From positions 49,820 to 113,819 of the forward strand of contig NZ_JABBFW010000017.1 of NCBI RefSeq assembly GCF_012927045.1: DNA of 64,000 nucleotides, written 5' to 3'. The notes beneath the pieces are model-generated. The model saw only the letters and a list, made by a program, of their open reading frames with translations. It was not told the DNA's origin and made no database searches. Source of the DNA: Azohydromonas caseinilytica. Lineage in GTDB: Bacteria; Pseudomonadota; Gammaproteobacteria; Burkholderiales; Burkholderiaceae_C. Below are positions 45,503-54,530 of the stretch, in pieces. Numbering within the stretch: the stretch's first letter is position 1; every line of letters begins with the position of its first letter. A program made the translations under genes and the position numbers.

Positions 45503-46564
45503 TCAGGGTGCGGGCGCGCTGCCGTCCCAGGCACGCTGCAGCAGCGCACGCAAGGCGGTGCGCTCCAGGGGCCGCGGGTTCGGGTAGGGCGCGGAGACAG
45601 CCAGGTCGGCCACGCGGTCCAGGCCATCGGCGGGCATGCCGATGGCCTTGAGCGCGGTCGGCGCACCCAGCTCGGCCGCGAGCTGTTGCAGCCCCAGCGG
45701 CGCGTCATCGACCCGCAGCGCACGCGCAATGGCCGCCATCGCCTGCGGCGCCTTCGGGGCGTTGTAGGCCATGGCATGCGGCAGCACGACGGTGTGCACC
45801 TCGGCGTGCGGCAGGTTGAAGCTGCCGCCCAGCGTGTGGCAGAGCTTGTGGTGCAGGCCCATGGCGCCGTTGCCCAGCACGACGCCGCATAACCACGCCC
45901 CATAGAGGGCATCGCTGCGTGCCTGCAGGTCACAAGGGTCACGGTGCAGCGCCGGCAGGGCTTGCGCCAGGGCGCGGATGCCCTCCTCGGCCATCAGGCT
46001 CAGGATCGGGTTGCCGTCATGGGCGTACAGGCCCTCGGCCGCATGCGCGATGGCATTGAGGCCGCTGGTGACGCTCAAGTCCACCGGCAACGACAGCGTC
46101 AGCCGCGGGTCGTAGATCACGGTGCGCGGCAGCACGCGGGCATCGCGCCCGGTCTTCTTCAGGCCGCCCTCGGTGATGCCGTAGATCGGCGTCATCTCGC
46201 TGCCGGCATAGGTGGTGGGCACCGCGATGATGGGCAGGCCGCTGTCCAGCGCGATGGCCTTGCCCAGCCCGGTGGTGGAGCCGCCACCGATGGCCACGGC
46301 GCAGTCCGCGCCCAGGCGCCGCGCCTCCTCGCGGGCCTCGCGGGCCGTCTCGATGGGCACGTGCATCACCGCCCGGGCGAACACGCCGGCGCTGCGCGCG
46401 CCCAGCAGCTCGGCCACGCGCTGGGCCTGATCCTGCTGTTCGGGCGTGGACAGCACCAGTGCCTTGGCGGCTCCCAGGCGCTCGACTTCAGCGGGCAGCT
46501 GCTGCAACGTGCCCGGACCAAAGACGACCCGGGGCAAGCTGGCTTGGAACGTGAATGGCGTCAT
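45503..46564 (-). CDS. pnpF: Maleylacetate reductase
   Basis: The product has 353 residues of the iron-containing alcohol dehydrogenase superfamily. Motifs include RVVFGPGTLQQL at the N-terminus, GGGSTTGLGKAIAL (nucleotide binding) and the metal-binding His-rich part NGAMGLHHKLCHTLGG with DGNP. It reduces maleylacetate to 3-oxoadipate with NAD(P)H. The start at 46564 removes 16 non-conserved residues present in the longest frame. It is 13 bp downstream of pnpE. Confidence 0.9.
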   Translation of the reverse strand: MTPFTFQASLPRVVFGPGTLQQLPAEVERLGAAKALVLSTPEQQDQAQRVAELLGARSAGVFARAVMHVPIETAREAREEARRLGADCAVAIGGGSTTGLGKAIALDSGLPIIAVPTTYAGSEMTPIYGITEGGLKKTGRDARVLPRTVIYDPRLTLSLPVDLSVTSGLNAIAHAAEGLYAHDGNPILSLMAEEGIRALAQALPALHRDPCDLQARSDALYGAWLCGVVLGNGAMGLHHKLCHTLGGSFNLPHAEVHTVVLPHAMAYNAPKAPQAMAAIARALRVDDAPLGLQQLAAELGAPTALKAIGMPADGLDRVADLAVSAPYPNPRPLERTALRALLQRAWDGSAPAP

Positions 46565-46577
46565 GGTCTCTCCTGCC

Positions 46578-48092
46578 TCAACCGCGCCGGTACCAGGGCG
46601 GGATCTGGGCATCGACGTTGACCCAGACGCTCTTGACCGTGGTGTATTCGCGCATCGCGTCGAAGCCCATCTCGCGGCCGTAGCCGCTGGCGCCGTTGCC
46701 GCCGAAGGGCGAGCCCGGGTTCACGCGCTTGTAGCTGTTGATCCACACCATGCCGGCGTGGATGTCGCGCGCGAGCTTGTGGGCGCGCTGCAGGTTGGAG
46801 GTCCACAGTCCGCTGCCCAGGCCGTACTCGGTGCCGTTGGCGATGGCCAGGGCCTCGGCGTCGTCCTTGAAGGTCAGCACCGTCACGACCGGCCCGAACA
46901 CTTCCTCCTGCGCGATACGGTCGCGGTAGCTGCGCGCGCGCACGATGGTCGGCTCGACATAGCAGCCCTGAGCCAATGACGCATCGGTGGGCGGCTTGCC
47001 GCCGCAGAGCACTTCGCCGCCTTCGTCACGGGCGATGTCGACGTAGCCGAGCACGCGCTCGCGCTGCTGCGCGCTGGTGAGCGGTCCCATCTCGGTACTG
47101 GGGTCGAGCTGGTTGCCCACGCGGATGGAGCGTGCCAGCGGCAAGAACTTCTCCAGGAACTCGTCGGCGATGCGCTCGTGCAGCACCAGCCGCGTGCCGG
47201 CAATGCAGGCCTGGCCCTGGTTGTGGAAGATGGCCCAGGCGCTGCCGTTGACGGCCGCCATGAGGTTGGCATCGTCGAAGACGATGTTGGGTCCCTTGCC
47301 GCCAAGCTCCAGCTGCACCTTCTTCAAGTTGGAGGCGGAAGCTTCCACGATGCGCCGACCCGTGGCCGTGCTGCCGGTGAAGGCCACCTTGCCGATGGCC
47401 GGGTGCTCGGCGATGTACTGGCCCGCTACCGACCCCAGGCCCGGGACGATGTTGACCACGCCGTCGGGCATGCCCGCCTCGGCCATGAGCTCGGCGATCT
47501 TGAGCGTGCTCAGCGGCGTGAGTTCGGCCGGCTTCAAGACCACGCAGTTGCCCGCTGCCAGCGCCGGGCCCATCTTCCAGGCCGTGAACATGAGCGGAAA
47601 GTTCCAGGGAACGACCTGGCCCACCACGCCAATGGGCTCCCGCAGCGTGTAGTTGAGGAAGCCCTCTTCCACGGGAATGGTCTCGCCCTGGAACTTGTCG
47701 GCCATGCCACCGAAGTAGCGAAAGCACGCCGCCGTGCGCGGCACGTCGAGCGTCCTGGAGTCGCGCAGCGGATGGCCGGTGTCCAGCGATTCCAGCCGCG
47801 CGAGCTCGTCGGCGTTGGCCTCGATCAGCTCGGCAAGCCGCAGCAGGATGCGCCCCCGATCGGCAGCGGCCATGCGGCTCCAGGCCGGGAAGGCCCGCTG
47901 CGCCGCCGCCACGGCCAGGTCCACGTCCTCGCGGCCGGCCATCGCGACCTCGGCGATGACGCTGAGGTCGTGGGGGTTGTGCGTGGGCAGCGTCTGGCTC
48001 AAGAGGGCGTCGACGAACTTGCCGTCGATGAAGAGTTGGTGGCGAATGGGCGTGCGCAGGCCCGCCGCGGCCTGGATGTCCGCGAGGTTCAT
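46578..48092 (-). CDS. pnpE: 4-Hydroxymuconic semialdehyde dehydrogenase
   Basis: The 504-residue aldehyde dehydrogenase has the catalytic Glu in LELGGKGPN, Cys in NQGQACIAGTR, and the NAD-binding PWNFPLMFTAWKMGPALAAGN and GSTATGR motifs. In the hydroquinone pathway this enzyme oxidises 4-hydroxymuconic semialdehyde to maleylacetate. The assignment to that substrate rests on position between pnpD and pnpF; the sequence alone says only aldehyde dehydrogenase. It starts 87 bp after pnpD. Confidence 0.88.
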   Translation of the reverse strand: MNLADIQAAAGLRTPIRHQLFIDGKFVDALLSQTLPTHNPHDLSVIAEVAMAGREDVDLAVAAAQRAFPAWSRMAAADRGRILLRLAELIEANADELARLESLDTGHPLRDSRTLDVPRTAACFRYFGGMADKFQGETIPVEEGFLNYTLREPIGVVGQVVPWNFPLMFTAWKMGPALAAGNCVVLKPAELTPLSTLKIAELMAEAGMPDGVVNIVPGLGSVAGQYIAEHPAIGKVAFTGSTATGRRIVEASASNLKKVQLELGGKGPNIVFDDANLMAAVNGSAWAIFHNQGQACIAGTRLVLHERIADEFLEKFLPLARSIRVGNQLDPSTEMGPLTSAQQRERVLGYVDIARDEGGEVLCGGKPPTDASLAQGCYVEPTIVRARSYRDRIAQEEVFGPVVTVLTFKDDAEALAIANGTEYGLGSGLWTSNLQRAHKLARDIHAGMVWINSYKRVNPGSPFGGNGASGYGREMGFDAMREYTTVKSVWVNVDAQIPPWYRRG

Positions 48093-48179
48093 CGAAAACT
48101 CCTTGGAGCGCCGCCTCAAGCGGGCGGCACGGTGGTCAGTAGGCCGGGAGCCGCGCCTCGCGGCGCGGCGCAGCAGCGG

Positions 48180-49181
48180 TCAGAACTTGACCGGCACCTC
48201 TGGGCTCTCGCCCTTCTGGATCTCGTACACGAGCGAGGGCGAGCCGTTCTCCCACACCAGCAGCATCGAGCGCTTGGGGCTGTAGCCCTGGTGGCGGCAG
48301 TAGGCGGGCATCGCGGCCATGTCGCCGGCCTTCATGATCACGCGCGCCAGGGGCTTGCCGGTGTTCTTGTCGGCGCAGTCCCAGTGGATCTCGTCGCACA
48401 TCTGGAAGAACCACTCGACGCGATCGTTGCCGTGCATGATCGGCAGGATGTGCTCCTCGGTGGTGGGGCACATGTAGCTGTGCTTGACGACCGAGGTGAA
48501 GCTCGGGTTCCACGTCACCTGCGAGCGGCTCAGGAAGCCAAAGAGGTTGAAGGCATGCACCTCGTCCTCGAAGCCGGGCTCCGGATGCAGCTCCGGCTGC
48601 TCCTGCGGCACGTCGGCGAAGGCCCGGTTCACCGGGGCGCCGCGCTCGTCGCTGCGCAGGTCCAGGTCGCCCTTGAGGCCGACACAGCGTGTGGCCAGTT
48701 CGCGAGCGCGCGTGATCTTCTCGCGGTTGTCGCCATGCTTGCGCCCGTAGGGCGAGCCCGTTTCCTGCGGCGCGGCGAAGGGATCGAAGCCCTCGTTGGT
48801 CCAGTCGTCGAGCATGGCCTCGAACGTGGCGCGGATCTCGTCGGTGGGCAAGTTCTCCAGGCGGTCCACGCCGGCTTCCTTCATCGTGCCGTTGAAGCTG
48901 CCGGCGAACAGGTCCACGGTCTTGTAGTGGTTGTGCGTGCCCACCACGCTGTCGAAGCTCACGGTGCCGTAGAAGAAGCCCCAGGCCACGTCGCGCATGA
49001 GCGCGCGCAGGAAGTTGCCCACGTCCATCGTGTGGCTCATGGGCTTGCCGTCGCGGGTGGTCCAGCCGATATGGGCGAAGTACTCGTCGCGGCGGAAAGT
49101 GAAGCCACCCAGCGCGAAGCGCTGGTAGCCGTGCGTGGCATCGGCGGCGGAAACCTGGGCGGAATCGGTGACTGCGTTCAT
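48180..49181 (-). CDS. pnpD: Hydroquinone dioxygenase large subunit
   Basis: This 333-residue beta-barrel protein is of the two-component hydroquinone 1,2-dioxygenase (HapD/PnpD). The iron site fits the family pattern His-x-Asn-x3-Glu, here His250, Asn252 and Glu256 (MHGNDRVEW), with a further His297 in CRHQGYSPKRS. With PnpC it cleaves hydroquinone to 4-hydroxymuconic semialdehyde using Fe(II). The ATG at 49181 follows GGAGA. It lies 27 bp downstream of pnpC. The same family serves 4-nitrophenol and 4-hydroxyacetophenone degradation, so the upstream substrate is not fixed by this gene. Confidence 0.92.
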   Translation of the reverse strand: MNAVTDSAQVSAADATHGYQRFALGGFTFRRDEYFAHIGWTTRDGKPMSHTMDVGNFLRALMRDVAWGFFYGTVSFDSVVGTHNHYKTVDLFAGSFNGTMKEAGVDRLENLPTDEIRATFEAMLDDWTNEGFDPFAAPQETGSPYGRKHGDNREKITRARELATRCVGLKGDLDLRSDERGAPVNRAFADVPQEQPELHPEPGFEDEVHAFNLFGFLSRSQVTWNPSFTSVVKHSYMCPTTEEHILPIMHGNDRVEWFFQMCDEIHWDCADKNTGKPLARVIMKAGDMAAMPAYCRHQGYSPKRSMLLVWENGSPSLVYEIQKGESPEVPVKF

Positions 49182-49208
49182 GGAAATTCTCCGGCGTGTA
49201 GAGGTGCT

Positions 49209-49718
49209 TCAGGCGGTCTGGCAGATCTCGGCCCAGCGCTCGACGCTGAGGTCACCCTTGCAGGTCTGCAGGATCACGGCGCCGGGATGGGCGCTGCGGA
49301 ACTGGTACGCGGTGTTCTTGGGCAGCAGCGCCTGGTGCCCGCGCTTGAGCCGCATCCAGCCCATCTTGGCGCCCTGCGGCGGGCCTTCGACGAGCACGGC
49401 GCCGTTCTTGCCGGCGTCGGGGACCGTCTGCGCCGGGGTCAACTTGACGAGATGGACTTCGACGTCGCCGTCCATCACTAGGGCGAACTCGTCGTGCGCG
49501 CAGGTGTACCAGGGGGAGTGGCCTTCGGCGCGCAGGCACTCCAGCACGTAGATCTGGTTCTGACCGAACACCACCCGCTCGTAAGGCTTGCTGTTGCTGG
49601 CGATGTCAAAGCAGTTGGAGAACGCGTAGTTCCTGACATCGTCGGCAATCGCCTGCACGCCGCCCTTCTCGTAGTTCGAGAGCGACCCGAAACGGGTCTG
49701 GTATTCGACTGCACTCAT
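49209..49718 (-). CDS. pnpC: Hydroquinone dioxygenase small subunit
   Basis: The 169-residue cupin-like subunit matches HapC/PnpC in size and pattern (VVFGQNQIYVLECLRAEG, HDEFALVMDGDVEVHLVKL, GHQALLPKNTAYQFR). It lacks the full iron site, which is in PnpD, and stabilises the heterotetramer. Translation starts at 49718 after AGGAG. It is the promoter-proximal gene; a palindromic operator is centred about 97 bp upstream. Confidence 0.9.
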   Translation of the reverse strand: MSAVEYQTRFGSLSNYEKGGVQAIADDVRNYAFSNCFDIASNSKPYERVVFGQNQIYVLECLRAEGHSPWYTCAHDEFALVMDGDVEVHLVKLTPAQTVPDAGKNGAVLVEGPPQGAKMGWMRLKRGHQALLPKNTAYQFRSAHPGAVILQTCKGDLSVERWAEICQTA

Positions 49719-49802
49719 GTCTCGCTCCTGTTGGTGAGGTGGATCAGTGCAGCGAAGTCTAGGAATGGCTCATCGGTGGCGGTAGCCGACAGTTGTCAAC
49801 CG

Positions 49803-49828
49803 GATCGTTCTGGTTTCCAGAACAATCG
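49803..49828. promoter_or_regulatory. LysR-type operator upstream of pnpC (GTTCTGG-TTT-CCAGAAC core)
   Basis: A perfect 7-bp inverted repeat with a 3-bp spacer (49807-49823) fits the T-N11-A rule for LysR boxes. The flanks ATC and AATCG, and the following CGGGTTT, recur at 54925-54950. It lies between the LysR remnant and pnpC. Confidence 0.7.
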
Positions 49829-49841
49829 ACCGGGTTTCTCC

Positions 49842-50065
49842 TTAGTCTTCCAGCAAGTCTGAAGGGATCAGCCCACGCTCGATGAGCGCCTTGTCCCAGG
49901 GCGGCTCGCCCCTGCCAAAGCCGCTTTTCCCAAGCTCTCGATGAACTGCCGCAGCACCCGCGTCGTGACGACTGACTTGGACAGGCGCCGCAGCCGGGCT
50001 GCTTGCGCGAAGCTCTGTGTCTGGGCGGCGCGCACGAAGGCGTCGATGCACGGAAAACGGTCCAT
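49842..50065 (-). pseudogene. LysR-type regulator remnant, internal deletion
   Basis: The first 37 codons match the winged helix-turn-helix of the intact regulator at 55078 (MDRFPCIDAFVRAAQTQSFA against MDRFLCIEAFVRVAETQSFA). They are joined directly to the C-terminal codons (FIESLGK; then, in another frame, GEPPWDKALIERGL...LLED, against GDEPPWDKPLIEAGL...LLEE). About 240 codons are missing, and a frameshift lies in the remaining C-terminus. The gene is inactive and sits just upstream of the pnp operator, where an intact regulator once stood. Confidence 0.85.
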
Positions 50066-50163
50066 GCATCAGTGCAGGAAGCCCTGCGATGCGCAATGCC
50101 TGCCGATGGCAGGCGCGATATCAGGCCCGTGCGGCTCGGGCCCTTGAGACAGGAGGGCCCCTG

Positions 50164-51927
50164 TCAGGCCCCGCGTTGCGCAGGGCACTCCCTGAACACC
50201 CGCGCCGTGCAGTTGCGACAGGCCTCGGAGTCCAGGCGCTGGGTGATGTTGGCGATGGCGCGGCGCTTGTCGGGGAAGATGTGGCCCTCACCCAGTTCCT
50301 CTAGGAAGCCGTCGCGCCGCCACTGGTCCAGCACGCACGGGCGCGGCCGGTGGAAATACAGGTCGCCGCCCATGGCGCGGCGCGCGCGCAGTTCCTGGCG
50401 CCAGAGCTCGGCACCGGCCACGTCAACGAAGTTCATGCTCTTGGCCATCACCAGCAGGTGCTTTTGCGGCCGCGGCCGGTCGCGCAGCGCCTGCAACTGG
50501 TCGGCCACATGCGCGGTGGCGCCGAAGTACACGGAACCCTCCATGCGCAAGAGCTTGAGCTGCGGACACTCCGGCAGCACGCCGGGCGTGTGCGCCACCA
50601 CGACGAAGGGCCGGTGCGCATCGGCACGGTCGCGATTGAAACCCATGGTGCGCATGGCCGGACGCGAGGTGCGGTGCAGGTACAGGCCCAGTGAGAGCGC
50701 GCTGCCGATGAGCACGGCGATCTCCAGCCGCAGCGTCAGCGTGGCAGCCAGCGTGACCAAGGCGACGCACAGCTCCTGGCGGCTGGCGGCGCCCAAGCGC
50801 CGCCAGCGCGGCAGGTCCAGCAGCGTCCAGCTCACCAGCACCAGCAACCCCGCGATGGCGGCATAGGGGATGCGCGCGAGCACCGGTGCCGTGAGCGCCA
50901 CCAGCGGGACCAGCATCAGCGCGGAGAGCAACGCCGCCAGCCGCGTGCGCGCGCCCGCTTCCAGGTTGGGCATGGAGCGGTTCAGGGACCCGCAGGAGAC
51001 GTAGCAGGAGAAGAAGCCGCCGATGAGGTTCGAGAGGCCCTGGCCCAGGAACTCGCGGTTGGCGTCGATGCGCTGGAGCGAGCGCGCCGCCACTGCCTTG
51101 GCGATGGCAATGGACTGCGCCAGCGCCACCACGGTCAGGGCCGCCGCGATGCCCAGCAGCTGCAGCAACTGCTCCAGGGTGACGCCGGGCACGTGCCAGG
51201 GCGGCAAGGGCGAGGGCAGGGGCCCCAGCAGCCGCACCTGCCACGCCGCTGCCGCCCAACGCTCCAGCCCCCACGCCAGCAGCGTGCCGGCGCCCAGCGC
51301 GATCAGCATGAACGGCGAGCCGCGGCGCCAGCGCCGCAAGCCCGCGGCCACGCCCAGCGTCGCGGCGGCCACCAGCAGCGCGCCGGGCTGCGGCGCTTGG
51401 CTGAAGGCCGCGCGCAGCACACCGGCGGCACTGGAGCCGGGCGGCAGCGCCAGGCCCAGCGCATCCTTCAGGACGTGCACCGCGATCAGCATCGAGGCGC
51501 CGGCGGTGAAGCCCAGCAGCGCGGTGGGCGAGATGAAGTTGGCAATCGCCCCCAGCCGCAGCGCCCCGGTGGCGAACTGCAGCACCCCCACCAGCACCGT
51601 CACGGCCAGCGCCAGCTCGATGTAGGCGGGGCTGCCCACGGCGGCCAGTGGCGCCAGCATCGCGAACAGCGCCAGCGAGTTGGCATTGGTGGGGCCGGAG
51701 ACGACGTGGCGGCTGGAGCCCGCCAGCGCCGCGACGATGCACGGCACCACGGCCGAGTACAGCCCGTACTGCGGCGGCAGCCCGGCCAGCGTGGCGAAGG
51801 CGATGCCCTGCGGCAGCACCAGGATGGCGCCCAGCAGTCCGGCCAGCACATCGGCGCGCAGGCCCTCGGGCAAGGAGGGCCTGCGCTCGCGCCATCCCTG
51901 CGGTGCCAGCGGCCGCACGGCGCTCAC
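50164..51927 (-). CDS. SulP-family anion transporter with STAS domain
   Basis: The product has about 587 residues from a GTG at 51927. The Sulfate_transp signatures are LPQGIAFATLAGLPPQYGLYSAVVP and SGPTNANSLALFAML. About a dozen hydrophobic segments follow, then NREFLGQGLSNLIGGFFSCYVSCGSLNRS. The C-terminal STAS region starts around LLRMEGSVYFGA. Substrates in the family include sulfate, bicarbonate and other anions. The start is 2 bp upstream of the TctC stop (51930-51932), so it is translationally coupled to tctC. In context with the sulfatase a sulfate or organic-anion role is attractive but unproven. Confidence 0.85.
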   Translation of the reverse strand: MSAVRPLAPQGWRERRPSLPEGLRADVLAGLLGAILVLPQGIAFATLAGLPPQYGLYSAVVPCIVAALAGSSRHVVSGPTNANSLALFAMLAPLAAVGSPAYIELALAVTVLVGVLQFATGALRLGAIANFISPTALLGFTAGASMLIAVHVLKDALGLALPPGSSAAGVLRAAFSQAPQPGALLVAAATLGVAAGLRRWRRGSPFMLIALGAGTLLAWGLERWAAAAWQVRLLGPLPSPLPPWHVPGVTLEQLLQLLGIAAALTVVALAQSIAIAKAVAARSLQRIDANREFLGQGLSNLIGGFFSCYVSCGSLNRSMPNLEAGARTRLAALLSALMLVPLVALTAPVLARIPYAAIAGLLVLVSWTLLDLPRWRRLGAASRQELCVALVTLAATLTLRLEIAVLIGSALSLGLYLHRTSRPAMRTMGFNRDRADAHRPFVVVAHTPGVLPECPQLKLLRMEGSVYFGATAHVADQLQALRDRPRPQKHLLVMAKSMNFVDVAGAELWRQELRARRAMGGDLYFHRPRPCVLDQWRRDGFLEELGEGHIFPDKRRAIANITQRLDSEACRNCTARVFRECPAQRGA

Positions 51928-51929
51928 GC

Positions 51930-52907
51930 TCAATCCAGCTGCAGGTGGACCTTGGTGAGCACAGCGCCCCACTTGTCGAAGTCGGCCTGCATCTGCCGGG
52001 CAGCCTCTGCGGGCTTGGAGCCCACAGGCTCCAGATCCGCTGTCGCCAGCTTGGCCTGCAGATCCGGCTTGGCCAATGCCTTGGCCACCTCCTGCTGCAG
52101 CCGCTCGATGGCAACCTGGGGCATGCCCTTGGGAGCCGCCAGCAGCTCGAAGAAGGTGGCGTCGTAACCGGGCACGCCGGCCTCGGCCATCGTCGGCACG
52201 TTGGGCAAGGAAGCCGTGCGCTGGGAGCCCGACACGGCCAGCGCGACGAGCTTGCCGTTGCGCACATGCGGGCCCACCACCGGCGTGGCCAGGAAACCGC
52301 AAGGAACGGCCCCGCCGAGCACATCCTGCACGGCCGGTCCGGGGCCGCGGTACGGCACATGGTTGAGCTGTGCGCTGGTGGCATTGACCAGCATCTCCAT
52401 GGCCAGGTGACCCGGCACCCCGGGGCCTCCCGAGGCGTAGCTCAAGGACTTCTGTTTGGCCTGGGTCCGGAAGTCGGCCATCGACTTGATGCCTGCCGAC
52501 GGGTGGCACACCAGCATCTGGTTGAAGCGCACCAGGTAGCTCACGGGCACCAGATCCTGCGTGGGCTTGAACGCCAGCTTCTTGTAGAGGTGCGGGTTGA
52601 CGGTGAGCATGGTGTCGGGCCCGACCAGGAAGGTGTGGCCATCGGTGGACCGCGCCACTTCCTGAGCGCCGATGTTCCCGCCCGCGCCGGGCTTGTTGTC
52701 GACGATCACGGTCTGCCCCAGCGCCTGTTGCAGCTCGGGCTGCAGCAGCCGGGCGATCACGTCGCCGGGTGCGCCGGGCGGGAAGGCCACCAGCAACTTC
52801 ACCGGCTTGGTCGGCCAGGTCGCCGACGGGCTGCTGGCCTGGGCCTGCAGGTTCATCGAAATGGCGGCCGTGGACAGGGCCAGCAGCGTCGCGAATCGGG
52901 GCTTCAT
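51930..52907 (-). CDS. Tripartite tricarboxylate transporter-type substrate-binding protein (Bug/TctC)
   Basis: The 325-residue periplasmic protein has a signal peptide (residues about 1-24, ending LQAQASS). The Bug signature is visible: WPTKPVKLLVAFPPGAPGDVIARLLQPELQ, then DNKPGAGGNIGAQEVARS, and GFLATPVVGPHVRNGKL. It should bind a carboxylate or related anion. No TctA/TctB membrane genes follow; many Bug proteins are orphans in Burkholderiales. It lies 33 bp downstream of the sulfatase gene and overlaps into SulP, suggesting an operon. Confidence 0.88.
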   Translation of the reverse strand: MKPRFATLLALSTAAISMNLQAQASSPSATWPTKPVKLLVAFPPGAPGDVIARLLQPELQQALGQTVIVDNKPGAGGNIGAQEVARSTDGHTFLVGPDTMLTVNPHLYKKLAFKPTQDLVPVSYLVRFNQMLVCHPSAGIKSMADFRTQAKQKSLSYASGGPGVPGHLAMEMLVNATSAQLNHVPYRGPGPAVQDVLGGAVPCGFLATPVVGPHVRNGKLVALAVSGSQRTASLPNVPTMAEAGVPGYDATFFELLAAPKGMPQVAIERLQQEVAKALAKPDLQAKLATADLEPVGSKPAEAARQMQADFDKWGAVLTKVHLQLD

Positions 52908-52940
52908 GCGTTGTCTCCTTGGGTCATGGGGCGAGGGGCG

Positions 52941-54530
52941 TCACCAGGCGCCGATCTGGATGCCGGCCTGCACCTCGCGCCGATTCCATTGCTCGATGTC
53001 GTCGTAGGTGATGCTGGGAAAGCGCTTGCGCTGGCGCAGCCAGTCGAAGAGGCGCCCTGCCATCTGCTCGCGCACCTGGGCATGGGCCGGGTCCTGACCG
53101 AGGTCGGTGAACTCGTCCGGGTCCGCCTGCAGGTCGAACAGCTGCGGGGCCACGCCCTCGTAGTGCACGTATTTCCAACGATGGGTACGGACCATCGTCA
53201 TCAGGCAACCATCGACCGGACGGCCCAGCGGCAGCCGCACGGGATCGCGGAAGGCATAGCTGTTCTCGCTGAACACCGCGTCGCGCCAGGGCCCGGCACC
53301 CTGGCCGTGCAGCAGCGGCTGCAGCGAGGCGCCTTCGAGCCATTCGGTGGGCTGCGGCAGGTCCAGCGCGTCCAGGAAGGTGGGTATGAGGTCGATCGAC
53401 TCGACCAGCTCGTGCACCACCCGGCCCCGGACGGCATCGGCCTCGGGACGCGGATCGACCACGATGAGCGGCACCTTGACCACCGCGTCGTGGAACAGCT
53501 CCTTCTCGCCCAGCCAATGGTCGCCCAGGTAGTCGCCATGGTCGCTGGTGAACACGATCAGCGTCTCCTGGTCGATGCCCTTGGCGCGCAGGAACTCGAA
53601 CAGCAGCCCGAGCTGGTCGTCGAGCTGCTTGATGAGGCCCATGTAGGTCGGGATCACGCGCTCGCGCACTTCGGGCTGGCTGAAGCTGCGGCTGGGATCG
53701 GTGTCCATGTAGCCGCGCACCACGGGATGCGGATCGTCGCGCTCGGCCTGGCTGCGCCGGGCCGGCACCACGTCGGCGGGCGAGTACATGGCGTGGTAGG
53801 GCGCCGGCGCCACGTAGGGCCAGTGCGGCTTGATGTACGAGAGGTGCAGCACCCAGGGGCGGTCGCCCTGCTCCTCGATGAACTGCATGGCCCGGCGCGT
53901 CATGTAGGGCGTCTCGCTGTGCTCCTCGGCCACACGGGCGGGCCGGTCGGCCCAGCGCATCTCCCACCCGGACAGCACATGGCCCTTGTCGTCCTCGCCC
54001 GAGTTGGCCCAGTCGTGCCATGGGTTGTCGCCGGGGTAGCCGTGCGCGCGCAGGTAGTCGCAGTAGCGGTTGCCCTCGACCTTGAAGCCGGCGGGCAAGA
54101 TGCCATCGTCGCGCTCGTAGGGCTCGAAGCCGCCCTCCATGGCCAGCAGGCCCGCACCCTGCGTGGTGTCGATGCCCAGCCGCCTGGCGCCTTCCACATC
54201 GGGCTCGACATGCGTCTTGCCCACCACGGCACAGCGCACGCCATGCGGGCGCACATGGTCGCCAAGCGTCTTCTGTCCCACGGACAGCGGCACGAAGTTC
54301 CAGGCCGAGCCGTGCGTGGAGACATAGCGTCCGGTGTAGGTGGACATGCGCGACGCACCGCACACCGGGCCCTGCACGAATGCGTTGGCAAAGCGGACAC
54401 CCCGGCGGGCCAGCGCGTCGATGTGCGGCGTCTTCAGGGTGGGATGGCCATAGCAGGACAGATAGTCCCAGCGCAACTGGTCGGCCATGATGAACAGCAC
54501 ATTGCGCAGCGGACGGGGCGTGGTGGACAT
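52941..54530 (-). CDS. Sulfatase / phosphonate monoester hydrolase-family enzyme
   Basis: The 529-residue alkaline-phosphatase-superfamily hydrolase begins with the metal site NVLFIMADQLRWD. The active-site motif GPVCGASRMSTYTGR contains the CxAxR-type consensus in which Cys becomes formylglycine. It also has SDHGDYLGDHWLGEKEL with metal ligands. The segment PAPYHAMYSPADV and the length are most like phosphonate monoester hydrolases, which also cleave sulfate and phosphate diesters. No signal peptide is seen, so it is cytoplasmic. A formylglycine-generating enzyme must be supplied elsewhere. It heads the operon with tctC and sulP; an operator lies about 410 bp upstream. Confidence 0.88.
   Translation of the reverse strand: MSTTPRPLRNVLFIMADQLRWDYLSCYGHPTLKTPHIDALARRGVRFANAFVQGPVCGASRMSTYTGRYVSTHGSAWNFVPLSVGQKTLGDHVRPHGVRCAVVGKTHVEPDVEGARRLGIDTTQGAGLLAMEGGFEPYERDDGILPAGFKVEGNRYCDYLRAHGYPGDNPWHDWANSGEDDKGHVLSGWEMRWADRPARVAEEHSETPYMTRRAMQFIEEQGDRPWVLHLSYIKPHWPYVAPAPYHAMYSPADVVPARRSQAERDDPHPVVRGYMDTDPSRSFSQPEVRERVIPTYMGLIKQLDDQLGLLFEFLRAKGIDQETLIVFTSDHGDYLGDHWLGEKELFHDAVVKVPLIVVDPRPEADAVRGRVVHELVESIDLIPTFLDALDLPQPTEWLEGASLQPLLHGQGAGPWRDAVFSENSYAFRDPVRLPLGRPVDGCLMTMVRTHRWKYVHYEGVAPQLFDLQADPDEFTDLGQDPAHAQVREQMAGRLFDWLRQRKRFPSITYDDIEQWNRREVQAGIQIGAW

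Noticed and set aside
44596..49718. Cluster read as a 4-nitrophenol pathway
   Set aside because: The lower-pathway genes are the same, but no nitrophenol monooxygenase or quinone reductase gene is present in the window, so the upstream substrate is left open.
51934..52509. N-terminal extension of the SulP frame to 52509
   Set aside because: It runs through the tctC gene in another frame and has no transporter character; the SulP fold starts near 51927.
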